Positions 35,071-44,677 of a stretch of 64,000 nucleotides of DNA are shown one piece after another (the first letter of the stretch is position 1; each line of letters opens with the position of its first letter). Source of the DNA: Metabacillus endolithicus (GTDB lineage: Bacteria; Bacillota; Bacilli; Bacillales; Bacillaceae); NCBI RefSeq assembly GCF_023078335.1, contig NZ_CP095550.1, positions 558,001-622,000 on the forward strand, written 5' to 3'. The notes under the pieces are model-generated. The model saw only the letters and a program-made list of their open reading frames with translations. It did not search any database and was not told the origin of the DNA. Both the position numbers and the translations under genes were made by a program.

Positions 35071-35517
35071 ATGATGCGGTTTATTTTTATTCGCAAGAGC
35101 TGGTTGTTTTTTCTTTTTGTCGCAATTGTCATGGGTAGCTTGTATTACTTCTCGAATGATGTTGTGCCAACATTTCAAAATAGCGCTGAAAAAGATACGA
35201 ACATTGTTATAAACATGGTAACCGGAGAATTCTCGACAACAACATCAGATGGTAAGAAAATTGAAGCTTATCGTTGGGATCCAGGTACAATTGTTATTCC
35301 ACAAGATAAAGATGTTACATTAAGTATTATTGGTGTGAACGGTGAGGAACATCCTTTTTATATAGAAGGTACTGATATTAAAGGTACTGTAAAAAAAGGA
35401 GAGGAGACAGTTATTCCACTTCATTTCAAGGAAGAAGGAACTTATCGTCTTATTTGTGATACACACTCTCATGATGGTCAACAAGTTCCAATGATTGGAT
35501 ACATTGTTGTAGATTAA
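35071..35517 (+). CDS. Membrane-anchored single-domain cupredoxin
   Basis: About 148 residues from ATG 35071 or 35074 (GGGGGGAT upstream). An N-terminal signal anchor (KSWLFFLFVAIVMGSLYYFS) is followed by one cupredoxin domain. Likely type 1 copper ligands are His in EEHPFYIEG and Cys, His and Met in LICDTHSHDGQQVPMIGY. The fold is like the soluble CuA/nitrosocyanin-type or plastocyanin-like proteins. It sits outside the membrane and may carry electrons or store copper. No oxidase genes lie nearby, so its partner is unknown. Confidence 0.78.
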   Translation: MMRFIFIRKSWLFFLFVAIVMGSLYYFSNDVVPTFQNSAEKDTNIVINMVTGEFSTTTSDGKKIEAYRWDPGTIVIPQDKDVTLSIIGVNGEEHPFYIEGTDIKGTVKKGEETVIPLHFKEEGTYRLICDTHSHDGQQVPMIGYIVVD

Positions 35518-35625
35518 ACACTTTATCAATCCTTTAGCCAAAAATAGGCATTAATACCTAGTTTATTTATTTAGACAAGCGGGTATTTGATATCTATCAA
35601 AGAAGAAAGGCAAGGGTGAGTAGTT

Positions 35626-35775
35626 TTGAAGATTGTCATCTATAAAGAGGAATTATATGAAATATTTTATACATACACCAGTGGATACGTAGAGCTTAAA
35701 AAACTCGAATCTGAGATTGATGATATCATACTAGTCCACCATTCCGAGGTATCAACGCTTGAATCTAGTGCATAA
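35626..35775 (+). CDS. 49-residue protein of unknown function
   Basis: Begins at TTG 35626 after AAGGGTGAG and reads MKIVIYKEELYEIFYTYTSG, then YVELKKLESEIDDIILVHHS. Beta-rich, small and hydrophilic. No family recognised. The long spacing to neighbours and its own terminator support a real gene, though confidence is limited by size. Confidence 0.5.
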   Translation: MKIVIYKEELYEIFYTYTSGYVELKKLESEIDDIILVHHSEVSTLESSA

Positions 35776-35836
35776 ACTGAATTTTGTTCAAGTTAATCAT
35801 AAGAGGAAAAGAGCATTTTTTTCCGTTTTTGTATAA

Positions 35837-35868
35837 AAAAAGCAAAGCGAATTATGCTTTGCTTTTTG
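35837..35868. terminator. Bidirectional terminator
   Basis: AAAAGCAAAGC and GCTTTGCTTTT form the stem, between the 49-residue gene and nrnB. Confidence 0.85.
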
Positions 35869-35882
35869 TTTATTCTGTTATT

Positions 35883-37061
35883 TTACTTAGTTCGCTCATA
35901 AGAATCTAATAAATATTGAACGAGCTTCTCATCTTTTGATAAATGAACAGAATAAGTTCTTTTAACAAAGCGCTCTGCTTCTTCATAGCTTGAGAATTGA
36001 TTTGAAAGTAATTTATGATTTTTTTCTATATTCCATACAGCTTCTTTATTTTTGTAAAGCAAGAATTTATCCTTTTCAGCATTTTCGAAATGCGAACAAT
36101 GATTTTTCAAGTTCATCTTATTGTGAATGAAATCTGTGCGTAATGGCTTTATTGAAAAAGGTTTTTCAATAAATTCTTTATAAGCATCGATTGTTAAGGA
36201 ACACCCAGCTGCTTTTGCATGTCCACCACCACCATATCTTGAGGCAATCTCAGAAACATCAGTATGATCATGTATTGTTCGAAAACTAATCTTTTTATTA
36301 CCCATATTTAATATTGAAATACAATCAAGATGTGGATGTTCCTTTCCTAATTCATTTCCTAATTCAGAATGATAAGATTCAGCATGAACAATCCCTATAC
36401 ATACATCACCTAAAAACGATTGCACTAACTCTCTTTTTTTACGCCTTATGTAACGGTCTGTTTTCTTTTCTTCGATATCGAGAATTTTCTCTTCAAACTC
36501 ACTAAATGTAAAATGATCAAATGTTAACAACCTATCTAACATGCTTGCTTCAAACTCTTCTATTGATTGCATATATAGAAGATCATTTAACCTTTTAGCT
36601 TGAATATTCTCATTCTTTTCCCATTCCCATGTATCATATTGACGTACTAGTTCAACATACTCATCCAAGATTGGATGAGACGATATAATGTTGTTCTCAA
36701 CTAAGTAGGAATAAAGCAGTGATGTAGCAGAAGCCAGATTTCCTTCTTTTTCTTCTACCTTCACGATCCCCCACTCATACTGATTACAATGAAGAGCTGT
36801 TTTATGATGATCAATTAATCTTATCTGCCCCCCATTTTTATAAAACTTTTCTAACTTTGCCTCATTTTCTTTATTAACAGATAAATCAGTTATGTATACT
36901 TCCTTATCTAAGTCCTGCTGATCAAGCAATTGTTCAACATGATAATCTAGACTATTAACAGAATGATAATGTACCTCAACATTTTCTTTGAACGCAAATT
37001 TTGCTAGAATGCCACAACTTACACCATCTAAATCATTATGTGATAATAATATCTTTTGCAT
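35883..37061 (-). CDS. nrnB: Oligoribonuclease NrnB, DHH/DHHA1 family
   Basis: Degrades short oligoribonucleotides from the 3' end (nanoRNase). 392 residues from the ATG at 37061, behind AGAAGGTGG; an ATG at 37100 lacks a site. DHH-family motifs are ILLSHNDLDGVSCG (the DxDG of the first metal site), VYITDLSVN, RLIDHHKT (DHH) and, in the DHHA1 domain, RYGGGGHAKAAGCSL. Length fits B. subtilis YngD/NrnB (about 399) better than NrnA (about 313). Monocistronic. Confidence 0.87.
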   Translation of the reverse strand: MQKILLSHNDLDGVSCGILAKFAFKENVEVHYHSVNSLDYHVEQLLDQQDLDKEVYITDLSVNKENEAKLEKFYKNGGQIRLIDHHKTALHCNQYEWGIVKVEEKEGNLASATSLLYSYLVENNIISSHPILDEYVELVRQYDTWEWEKNENIQAKRLNDLLYMQSIEEFEASMLDRLLTFDHFTFSEFEEKILDIEEKKTDRYIRRKKRELVQSFLGDVCIGIVHAESYHSELGNELGKEHPHLDCISILNMGNKKISFRTIHDHTDVSEIASRYGGGGHAKAAGCSLTIDAYKEFIEKPFSIKPLRTDFIHNKMNLKNHCSHFENAEKDKFLLYKNKEAVWNIEKNHKLLSNQFSSYEEAERFVKRTYSVHLSKDEKLVQYLLDSYERTK

Positions 37062-37169
37062 AAATCCACCTTCTACCTCAACATGTTTAAATTCTTTCAA
37101 TATATGTCAGTATTTGTTTTAATGATTGATCTATTCAATCTATTTTATATTTTTACCTATTTTTAAAAC

Positions 37170-37218
37170 AAAAAGAGGATACAATGAACCTGATTGGCCC
37201 AATGTTTCCTCTTTTTTT
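37170..37218 (-). terminator. Terminator of the acetyltransferase gene
   Basis: An AAAGAGGA/TCCTCTTT stem with internal mismatches ends in the last codons of the GNAT gene; the minus-strand side is followed by a short T-rich stretch. Confidence 0.65.
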
Positions 37219-37726
37219 ATTCACATACTCTTTTACCGAGAATAACTAAATCTCGTTCTACCCCATCCATGTTTGCAATCCTCGGTAAGTGTGCCCATCT
37301 TTCAAAATTGTAGTTTTCAAAAAGCTTAATACTAGGTGAATTGTGACCAAATACAAATGCTAGTAACGTTTTTAATCCCAGCTCGGGACATTGAGCTATA
37401 GCCCGTTCCATTAAAACACGAGCGTAGCCTTTTCCGTGAACGGAAGCATCAAGATAAATACTTACTTCTGCTGTTGCATCATAAGCTGGTCTCCCATAAA
37501 AAGATTGAAAGCTTAGCCAGCCAACAATAGCGCCACCCTCTTCTAACACCCATAATGGTCGTTGATGTGCGTTATGTTCATGAAACCACTTTAATCTGCT
37601 CTCTACAGTCACCTCTTGTAAATCAGCTGTTGCAAGCTGCCCTGGAATAGAGCTGTTATATATTTCAACGATCTTTGAGAGATCATCCAGATTTGCATCT
37701 CTTATTCTAAGATTTTGTTCACTCAT
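37217..37726 (-). CDS. GNAT-family N-acetyltransferase, phosphinothricin-acetyltransferase type
   Basis: 169 residues from the ATG at 37726 (GAAAGGAAAG upstream). GNAT motifs: LRIRDANLDDLSKIVEIYN, then IVGWLSFQSFYGRPAYDATA, the acetyl-CoA loop VHGKGYARVLMERAI and FVFGHNSPSIKLFENYNF. It is closest to the Pat/YwnH subgroup, which acetylates phosphinothricin or methionine sulfoximine-like amino acids. The actual substrate is unknown. It is cytosolic and lies near an HTH regulator, but separately transcribed. Confidence 0.82.
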   Translation of the reverse strand: MSEQNLRIRDANLDDLSKIVEIYNSSIPGQLATADLQEVTVESRLKWFHEHNAHQRPLWVLEEGGAIVGWLSFQSFYGRPAYDATAEVSIYLDASVHGKGYARVLMERAIAQCPELGLKTLLAFVFGHNSPSIKLFENYNFERWAHLPRIANMDGVERDLVILGKRVCE

Positions 37727-37791
37727 ATCTGTCTTTCCTTTCGTCATATAACATTTCTTCTTATTATAGAATAAAAATAGATAGACAAAAA

Positions 37792-38322
37792 CTACTTTTT
37801 TGCTTCCGGAATAAAAATCGTCGACAAATGTCGAGCTTTTCGATCATTTGATGGTTCGTTATCTATTACTTTTTTGTACACTTGTGAAAGTTCTTTCATA
37901 AATTCTTGGAATTCTTGATCTGTTAAGTACACCATAGCTTGCCGATAACTTACTCCATCTTTTATTAGATCAATATTTTCTTGGTTTAAATAACTTTCAT
38001 ACTGTCCAAGTAAATGAGTCATAAAGGTTAAAAATAAGTTTAAATGTTCATCTTTAGATAATTTTGTTAAATCACTCTTATTAGATACCTCATGTTCATT
38101 TAAGGCATAGATTTTTTCAACCGTACCTCTTATTTGGTTTTCCTTTACAACTTTTAAAACTTCAGCCTCTAATAATTTATTTAGATGTCGATATAATGTT
38201 GCTTGTGGTACATCTGTTAATCTTGTTGCAATTTGCTGAACAGTATATTCTTTGTTTCCTATTAAGGTTTGAACAATTTTCATTCTTACTGGATGAAGGA
38301 TTAGTTTAGCTTTTGAATCCAC
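37792..38322 (-). CDS. ArsR/YceK-type winged-helix regulator
   Basis: 176 residues from the GTG at 38322, spaced from AGGAGGGG; a GTG three codons earlier overlaps the site. N-terminal winged helix: LILHPVRMKIVQTLIGNKEY, recognition helix TDVPQATLYRHLNKLLEAEV, wing KVVKENQIRGTVEKIYALNE. The C-terminal half is all-helical (LNLFLTFMTHLLGQYESYLN). No metal-binding Cys or His cluster is visible, so this is not a classical metal sensor. A strong Fur-like box overlaps its predicted promoter. Confidence 0.78.
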   Translation of the reverse strand: MDSKAKLILHPVRMKIVQTLIGNKEYTVQQIATRLTDVPQATLYRHLNKLLEAEVLKVVKENQIRGTVEKIYALNEHEVSNKSDLTKLSKDEHLNLFLTFMTHLLGQYESYLNQENIDLIKDGVSYRQAMVYLTDQEFQEFMKELSQVYKKVIDNEPSNDRKARHLSTIFIPEAKK

Positions 38323-38365
38323 TGAGGTCACCCCTCCTAATATAAAAATAACATTTATAACGCAA

Positions 38366-38380
38366 TGGTTATCATTATCA
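38366..38380 (-). promoter_or_regulatory. Fur box overlapping the regulator's promoter
   Basis: On the minus strand TGATAATGATAACCA matches the 15-bp Fur box TGATAATNATTATCA at all but two positions. It covers much of the -35 TTGATA and spacer of the promoter whose -10 is TATAAA (38354-38359), 16 bp further on. Fur would block RNA polymerase when iron is sufficient (inference). Confidence 0.62.
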
Positions 38381-38442
38381 ATTATAATAATAATATACTT
38401 GATGTCAAATAATATAGGTTATCAATAGGTATTTCTTAGAAA

Positions 38443-38473
38443 ATAAAAAAGAATGACAGTTTCCCGTCACTCC
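38443..38473 (-). terminator. Terminator of the DUF6501-like gene
   Basis: On the minus strand a GAGTGAC/GTCATTC stem (arms 38466-38472 and 38451-38457) is followed by six Ts. Confidence 0.7.
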
Positions 38474-38481
38474 TTAACGAA

Positions 38482-38688
38482 TTATTCAATCACTTCAAAA
38501 TAGTCTTTGTAATATCCACCGACTTTTCCAGTATTGTCAATAACAAAGAAAAATTCGTCTGTTTCATTTTGTACATCATACTCTTTTCCTGCTGTTAAAG
38601 CTCGATCTACCATATATTTTTCAGCATTCGTATGAATACATTTTACTTTCTTAATTTCTTTAGAATTTTGCCATGTTTTATGGATCAT
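38482..38688 (-). CDS. Small conserved protein (DUF6501-like)
   Basis: 68 residues from the ATG at 38688 (GAGAGGTG upstream). Starts MIHKTWQNSKEIKKVKCIHT, then NAEKYMVDRALTAGKEYDV and ends with beta strands (FFFVIDNTGKVGGYYKDYFE). The arrangement is that of a small SH3-like beta barrel that recurs in Bacillus proteins. Function unknown. The family name is from memory. Confidence 0.7.
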   Translation of the reverse strand: MIHKTWQNSKEIKKVKCIHTNAEKYMVDRALTAGKEYDVQNETDEFFFVIDNTGKVGGYYKDYFEVIE

Positions 38689-38745
38689 ATCTATCACCTC
38701 TCTAATTTCTTCTTTTATTTTATCTGAAAATAGTTAAAAAGCCAA

Positions 38746-39974
38746 TTATTGTGGAAAGGCAACATTAACAGCCACACTTTTCTTTTTCATTTCATATTTT
38801 ACATATAGTAAGATTGGTAAAGCGATAATTGTAATCATCACTAGTGTACCAAAGAGATATAATGGTTTGTTCGCCCCAAATTGCTCTAATAAAACCCCGC
38901 CGATCCATGGGCCGATGACATTCCCAAGTTGTGTAAAACCCATAGCACCAAAATATGTTCCCTTTAAATCAGGCTTAGCAAGCTGATCGATAAGTAAATC
39001 TGTCATAGAGAACATCAAGATTTCACCAATTGTAAAAATGATCATCATTAAAATTAATAGTGGCAATTCTTGACTAAATGCAAAGCCGAAAAGTCCTAAG
39101 CAAATGACAACATTCCCAATCATAATTGAAACAAGTGGGGAATATTTTTTCCCAATTTTTATTAAAGGAAATTGCAAAATAATAACTGTAATTGCATTTA
39201 AAGTTAGTAAATATGAAAATAATTCCGCTCCATTTTTGAATAACTCCGAGCTAGAAAAGTATTGTGGCAATGTTGAGCTAAATTGAGAATATCCTGTAAT
39301 ACATAATACAAGTCCAACAAGACTATATAAAAAAATATGATCTTTACGGACAATTTGGACTGCATCTTTTAACTGAACAAGATTATTATTCGTTGTGTTT
39401 ACTTTGTCATTGTATTTTCTCAACGTATAAAGTAATACAATTCCATATAGAAAATACGTTATTCCCGCAAATATAAATGGAGTTGTGCTAGCAGCTGCCC
39501 CAAGTTTAAGTCCAATTAACGGTCCAAATGTAACTCCAACATTTATTGCTGTATATCGAAGATTGAAGATCACTAAACGATTTTTTTCAACCGTTAAATC
39601 TGAAAGCATAACCTGGAAGTTGGTTCAAAAACAGAACGACATAAACCGTTTAACGCATTCATCATAAAAAAACCTACAATAGAATGAGTAAAAGCAAATC
39701 CTACAAAAACGAGTCCCCAAGCAAAAACAGAGATTAACAGAACTCTTTTTCTTCCCCAAAGATCTGATAAATATCCACCATAAAAGCTTGATGCAATGCC
39801 AACTAGAGAGCTAATTGCGATGATAGCACCTGTTGTCGACGGTGATACATTTTTTTCCTGTGTTAAATAAATGGCTAAAAACGGTATACACATCGATGTT
39901 GCTAGACGTCCAAATAAAGTACCGATTAAAATATTCATTGTAACCGGACTAACATCTTTTAACTGTTTCCACAT
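38746..39974 (-). pseudogene. MFS drug/solute transporter, frameshifted
   Basis: 12-helix major facilitator of about 409 residues if the frame is repaired. The N-terminal part starts at ATG 39974 (GGAAGGGA upstream) and has the MFS signature GGYLSDLWGRKRVLLISV (loop 2-3). It then runs out of frame after SVFEPTS near 39615, where one C is missing from a run (TCCCAG read as TCCAG). The second part continues from MLSDLTVEKNRLVIFNLRYT. The C-terminal half has six further helices. Similar to B. subtilis YttB-type proteins; substrate unknown. It is divergent from sqhC. Confidence 0.8.
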
Positions 39975-40113
39975 TCTGTTCCCTTCCATCTTTTAATAGA
40001 ATAATAATTTATTATACCTGAAAATGGAAAAAAGAATAGTAGAAAAACATAAAATCGTTCAGTTTCATAACACACAGAATAACTGCATAATGTATGGAGA
40101 GGTGAACGAATAT

Positions 40114-41994
40114 ATGTATACGAATGAAAGTATTGATCAGAAGATAGAAGAAATGATCGAAAAATTAAGAACTACTCAACGAAAAGATGGTTCTTGGAAA
40201 TACTGTTTTGAAGGCGGTTTAATGACTGACGCTTTTATGATTATAACATTACGTTCCTTAGATATAAAAAATGAAGAAAAGCTGATAAAACAACTAGCAG
40301 ATCGGATCTATTCGTTACAAAAAAACTCAGGGTTATGGAAGGCTTATTCTGATGAAAAAAGTGGGAACCTTTCTATTACCATACAAGCTTATTGTGCTCT
40401 TTTATATTCAGGTTACTTTACACCAGAACATCCTGGCTTAAAAAAAGCTGAAGAATTTATCCGTAAGAATGGTGGATTGGGTAATTCTCATTTTTTGACG
40501 AAATGGATGTTAGCTGTAAATGGGCTTTATCCGTGGCCAACTCTTTTTTATATACCAATGACCTTCCTTCTAATTCCAACTTCATTTCCCTTAAATTTCT
40601 ATCAATTCAGTAACTATGCAAGAATTCATTTTATTCCAATGATGGTTGCTGCCAATAAAAAATACACTATTAAATCAAGTTATACACCAAACTTGAATCA
40701 CCTGATTATTCGTTCTGCTTTTGCTAATGAAAGCTGGGAACTTCCATTTGCGACACGTACAAATTCATCGTTTACAAATGAAATGAAAAAACTTTTGCAA
40801 CTACCTGAATATTTACACCGGTTAGGCTATCAAAAAGCAGAGCGATATATGTTAAAAAGACTTGAAGATGATGGAACTCTTTACAGCTATGCTAGCTCAA
40901 CCTTTTTCATGATTTATGCCCTACTATCTTTAGGCCATAAAAAGTCTTCTCCAACAATATTAAATGCCATAAACGGATTAAAGCATTTGGTTTCAACCAA
41001 TTGTGATGGTATTCATCTAGAAAACTCAACCTCTACTGTTTGGGATACAGCCTTACTTAGCTATGCTCTTCAAGAAGCTAATGTTTCCAGTACTTCACCC
41101 ATGATTAACAAATCCGTTCAATATCTCTTATCAATGCAACATACAAAAAAGGGTGATTGGAAGATTCATAACCCTAATATTAAGCCAGGGGGATGGGGTT
41201 TTTCCCATAATAATACGATTAATCCAGACAATGATGATACCTCAGCCGCATTACGAGCATTAACAAGGAAAGCTCGTAAAGATCAAAAAGTACGCAATGC
41301 TTGGTATAAAGGAGTTACTTATCTTCTCTCCATGCAAAATGCTGATGGTGGATGGGCGGCCTTTGAAAAAAATACAGATCTAGAAATCCTTACGTATCTT
41401 CCGTTAGAAAACGCAGAGGACGCCGCTATTGACCCTTCAACTCCGGACTTAACAGGTAGAGTACTAGAGTTTTTAGGTAACAATGCTGGATTAACAAAAG
41501 AACACCCAAGTGTAAAAGCAGCAATAAGGTGGCTGATGGACAATCAAGAAGAGAACGGCTCTTGGTATGGAAGATGGGGAGTTTGTTATATATATGGAAC
41601 TTGGGCAGCTGTGACAGGACTACTAGCTGTTGGTATCTCCCCAACATCATCTGCTATAAAAAAGGCAATCAACTGGCTAGTAAGCATACAATTAAACAGT
41701 GGAGGTTGGGGTGAATCATGTGCAAGTAGTGAGGAGAAAAGATATGTACCCCTTTCATTTAGTACCCCTTCACAAACATCATGGGCATTAGATGCATTAA
41801 TTCAGAGTAGAGCCTTTTCGAATTTATCTGTACAAAAAGGTATATCTCATCTAATAAATGATTCTTCTTTCACTGAAGAAGGAAGAACATATCCAACCGG
41901 CATTGGACTACCAGGGCAATTTTACATCACTTACCATAGCTACAATCTACTTTTTCCATTGTTAACACTTGCCCACTACCAAAAAAGATCATAA
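40114..41994 (+). CDS. sqhC: Terpenoid cyclase: squalene-hopene / tetraprenyl-beta-curcumene cyclase
   Basis: Cyclises linear polyprenoids (squalene or tetraprenyl-beta-curcumene) at the membrane. 626 residues from ATG 40114, behind GGAGAGGTG; a longer frame from 40024 exists but has no site. The catalytic acid motif DNDDTSAAL (DXDD at residues 372-375) is intact. QW repeats are present, such as QNADGGWAAF, QEENGSWYGRW and QLNSGGWGES. B. subtilis SqhC (about 632) makes sporulenes and related sesquarterpenes. sodF follows directly, as in B. subtilis. The likely role is a polycyclic lipid that protects spores or membranes from oxidative stress. Confidence 0.88.
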   Translation: MYTNESIDQKIEEMIEKLRTTQRKDGSWKYCFEGGLMTDAFMIITLRSLDIKNEEKLIKQLADRIYSLQKNSGLWKAYSDEKSGNLSITIQAYCALLYSGYFTPEHPGLKKAEEFIRKNGGLGNSHFLTKWMLAVNGLYPWPTLFYIPMTFLLIPTSFPLNFYQFSNYARIHFIPMMVAANKKYTIKSSYTPNLNHLIIRSAFANESWELPFATRTNSSFTNEMKKLLQLPEYLHRLGYQKAERYMLKRLEDDGTLYSYASSTFFMIYALLSLGHKKSSPTILNAINGLKHLVSTNCDGIHLENSTSTVWDTALLSYALQEANVSSTSPMINKSVQYLLSMQHTKKGDWKIHNPNIKPGGWGFSHNNTINPDNDDTSAALRALTRKARKDQKVRNAWYKGVTYLLSMQNADGGWAAFEKNTDLEILTYLPLENAEDAAIDPSTPDLTGRVLEFLGNNAGLTKEHPSVKAAIRWLMDNQEENGSWYGRWGVCYIYGTWAAVTGLLAVGISPTSSAIKKAINWLVSIQLNSGGWGESCASSEEKRYVPLSFSTPSQTSWALDALIQSRAFSNLSVQKGISHLINDSSFTEEGRTYPTGIGLPGQFYITYHSYNLLFPLLTLAHYQKRS

Positions 41995-42074
41995 CAGGTT
42001 TATTTAGAAAAAAGATCAACCTTTTTGGAAAAGTGCATATATTGTCTACGACTGATGTCAGGGAGGGAGAAATA

Positions 42075-42983
42075 ATGTCAGAGCAGTACATCGTATCCAT
42101 GCAAAAATGGTGTGAGGAAATTTTAGAAAGTTATCATCATTCCTATGAAGAACTAAGCCGAAACCATCACAAAGATACATTAGAAAATTGGAAAAGTGAG
42201 CTTGAAATCTTCCAAGCTCAACTAAACAAAGATGATCGTCCTGATAATAAGGAAGTTTATGAGCGTGCTGATCGTCTGTTTACACAGTTTGAAGCTTACT
42301 TTGATGATGAAAATAATGAACAGGAAAGCATTTTACGCGCCCATAACGAAGCAGGAACGGTTCCAATCGGAGGTCATACGTTACCACCACTACCCTACAG
42401 TTATGATGCATTAGAGCCTTATATTGATCGTGAAATTATGAGATTACATCATGACAAGCATCATCAAAGCTATGTTGATGGTTTAAATAAAGCCGAAAAA
42501 GAAATGCAAAAAGCTCGTCAAACAAATAACTTTGAATTAATTAAGCATTGGGAACGTGAAGCTGCGTTTCATGGTGCAGGTCATTACCTTCACACAATCT
42601 TCTGGAATGTAATGAGTCCTAACGGTGGTGGCATGCCTTCTGGTATGTTAATGAGAGAGATTAATCAAACATTTGGTAGTTTTGAAAAATTTAAAACCCA
42701 CTTTTCTGAAGCAGCCAAAAATGTTGAAGCAGTTGGATGGGCAATTTTAGTTTGGGCACCACGTTCCCGTAGATTAGAAATTCTTCAAGCAGAAAAGCAT
42801 CAAAACTTAAGTCAATGGGATGTTATCCCCTTACTTACGCTAGATGTTTGGGAACATGCCTACTATCTTCAATATAAAAACGAACGAAAAAAATACGTTG
42901 AGAATTGGTGGAATGTTGTAAATTGGCGTGAAGTAGAGAGACGTTTTCATGAAGCACAACAACTAAAATGGAAACCATTTTAA
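42075..42983 (+). CDS. sodF: Iron/manganese superoxide dismutase with N-terminal extension
   Basis: 302 residues from ATG 42075 (GGGAGGGAG upstream). The first 90 residues are a charged helical extension; the SOD domain begins at HTLPPLPYSYDALEPYIDRE. Metal ligands are His in RLHHDKHH, His in HYLHTIFWN, Asp and His in LDVWEHAYY. The closest match is B. subtilis SodF (281), described as an iron enzyme. It is downstream of sqhC and may be cotranscribed with it. Cytosolic. Confidence 0.88.
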   Translation: MSEQYIVSMQKWCEEILESYHHSYEELSRNHHKDTLENWKSELEIFQAQLNKDDRPDNKEVYERADRLFTQFEAYFDDENNEQESILRAHNEAGTVPIGGHTLPPLPYSYDALEPYIDREIMRLHHDKHHQSYVDGLNKAEKEMQKARQTNNFELIKHWEREAAFHGAGHYLHTIFWNVMSPNGGGMPSGMLMREINQTFGSFEKFKTHFSEAAKNVEAVGWAILVWAPRSRRLEILQAEKHQNLSQWDVIPLLTLDVWEHAYYLQYKNERKKYVENWWNVVNWREVERRFHEAQQLKWKPF

Positions 42984-42989
42984 TATACA

Positions 42990-43030
42990 AAAAAGGCAGA
43001 TTATCTTATAAAGAAAAATCTGCCTTCATT
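42990..43030. terminator. Bidirectional terminator
   Basis: AAGGCAGATT and AATCTGCCTT pair across a 14-base loop, between convergent sodF and the transporter gene. Confidence 0.8.
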
Positions 43031-43034
43031 TATT

Positions 43035-44381
43035 CTATATAATACCTAAAGCATCTAAAAAGACAAAGATAATTACAATCGGTGATACATATTTTAATAG
43101 TAGGTACCAAATTGTAAAAATCTTTTTACTAAGAGATGATCCTTGTGACAGTTCATCAAACAGAACTTTTTTAGATATCTTTAATGGAACAAATATTGAA
43201 ATTAAGAGCGCACCAAGTGGCATAAGAATATTGCTTACTAGAAAATCAGCAGCATCAAAAATTGACTTATCGAATAATGTTATATGTCCAAGCAGTCCGA
43301 AAGAAAGTGCTGACGGAATTCCGACAACAAAAATGCATATTCCAACTAACCAAGAAGATTTTCTTCTTTTAGAATCATTCCCCTTCGCAATCGGAGCTAC
43401 AATTATTTCGAGCATTGAAAAAGCAGATGTTAAAGTAGCAAATAAAAACAATAATAAAAATGCGATCAAAAAGATTGTTCCAAATGGCATTTGATTAAAC
43501 ACTGTAGGCAGTACATTAAACAATAACACAGGACCTGCATCCGGAGCTAAACCAAAAGAAAACACGGCCGGAAAAATTGCTAATCCTGCTAAAAACGCAA
43601 CTAATAAGTTAAGAACGACGATTGAAACTGCCGATTGTGGTAAATTTTCATTCTTAGACAAATAAGAGCTATAAGTTACCATAACTGACACTCCAACACT
43701 TAGGGCAAAAAAGGATTGTCCCATCGCATATAAAATCGTCTCAGATGTTACGTTTGTAAAATCAGGCTTTAAAAAGAAAATAATTCCTTCCATGGAGCCA
43801 TCTAGTGTAATAGAACGAACAATCAAGATGACAAATAATATAAACAAAGCAGGCATCATAATTCGGCTTGCTTTTTCAATCCCATTTGAAACACCTTTAG
43901 AAACAACAAAACTTGTAATAAGTAAAAATAATAACTGTGCAAAAACGGTTAAAATCGGATCCGAAATGCTAGTACCAAATAACTCACCATACTCCTGCTC
44001 TGTTAAGCCACTAAGATTTCCTGTAACAGCTTTAAATAGATAAATTAAGATCCAGCCACCTACTACGCTATAAAAAGACAACAAGATAAAACAAGTCACT
44101 ACACCAAGTCTTCCAATTAAGTGCCAAGAGGAATTCGGAGCAATTTGTTTGTATGCTTGAATGGCATCTTTTTTCGTACTTCTACCTATCACAAACTCTC
44201 CTAATAGAAGTGGTAGTCCTACTAGTAAAGTAAATAAAATAAAGATTAGAAAAAATACACCGCCCCCACTAGTCCCCGCAACATAAGGAAACTTCCATAT
44301 CGCTCCTAAACCAATTGCAGACCCGGCAGCCGCAAGAATAAAAGAGAGCTTGGACGACCATTGTTCTACAGAATTATTCAT
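43035..44381 (-). CDS. yocR: Sodium-dependent transporter of the NSS family
   Basis: 448 residues with about 11-12 membrane helices. The sodium/substrate site of the first helix is [20 protein letters not shown], followed by [20 protein letters not shown]. Helix 6/8 motifs with unwound Gly-containing segments ([23 protein letters not shown]) fit the LeuT fold. Family members import amino acids with Na+. In B. subtilis YocR occupies the same position between sodF and odhB; substrate unknown. Confidence 0.87.
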   Translation of the reverse strand: MNNSVEQWSSKLSFILAAAGSAIGLGAIWKFPYVAGTSGGGVFFLIFILFTLLVGLPLLLGEFVIGRSTKKDAIQAYKQIAPNSSWHLIGRLGVVTCFILLSFYSVVGGWILIYLFKAVTGNLSGLTEQEYGELFGTSISDPILTVFAQLLFLLITSFVVSKGVSNGIEKASRIMMPALFILFVILIVRSITLDGSMEGIIFFLKPDFTNVTSETILYAMGQSFFALSVGVSVMVTYSSYLSKNENLPQSAVSIVVLNLLVAFLAGLAIFPAVFSFGLAPDAGPVLLFNVLPTVFNQMPFGTIFLIAFLLLFLFATLTSAFSMLEIIVAPIAKGNDSKRRKSSWLVGICIFVVGIPSALSFGLLGHITLFDKSIFDAADFLVSNILMPLGALLISIFVPLKISKKVLFDELSQGSSLSKKIFTIWYLLLKYVSPIVIIFVFLDALGII

Positions 44382-44677
44382 AACATCACCTCAAAATCCT
44401 ACTGATCAAAGATTTCTTTCAAAAGAATATAAAATCAACCTTTGAAAAATATATTATATAAATACACATTTTATCATTTTACTAGGATAATTTAAATTAA
44501 ATTTTAAAATAATTCAATCAGCAAAACTGAATTAATAGAAAAAAACAGCTTATTGCCAAGTCCTAATGGCAAAAGCCTTAGTTTTCTATACTATAATTCA
44601 TAAAACTTATCCTTGCTGATAGTAAAAGAAAAAAGGCTGACACATTTAGTGCCAACCTTCTTAGATTTATTAAAAAC
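44382..44677. other. Intergenic region, no gene
   Basis: About 300 AT-rich bases hold the leader of the NSS transporter gene and the odhB terminator. Nothing else is recognised. Confidence 0.5.
44629..44661 (-). terminator. Terminator of odhAB
   Basis: On the minus strand AAGGTTGGCAC pairs with GTGTCAGCCTT, with a run of Ts after it. Confidence 0.8.

Noticed and set aside
38746..39974. Two separate small MFS genes
   Set aside because: The two parts join in frame when one C is added at about 39615 and together have normal length; a single frameshifted gene is more likely.
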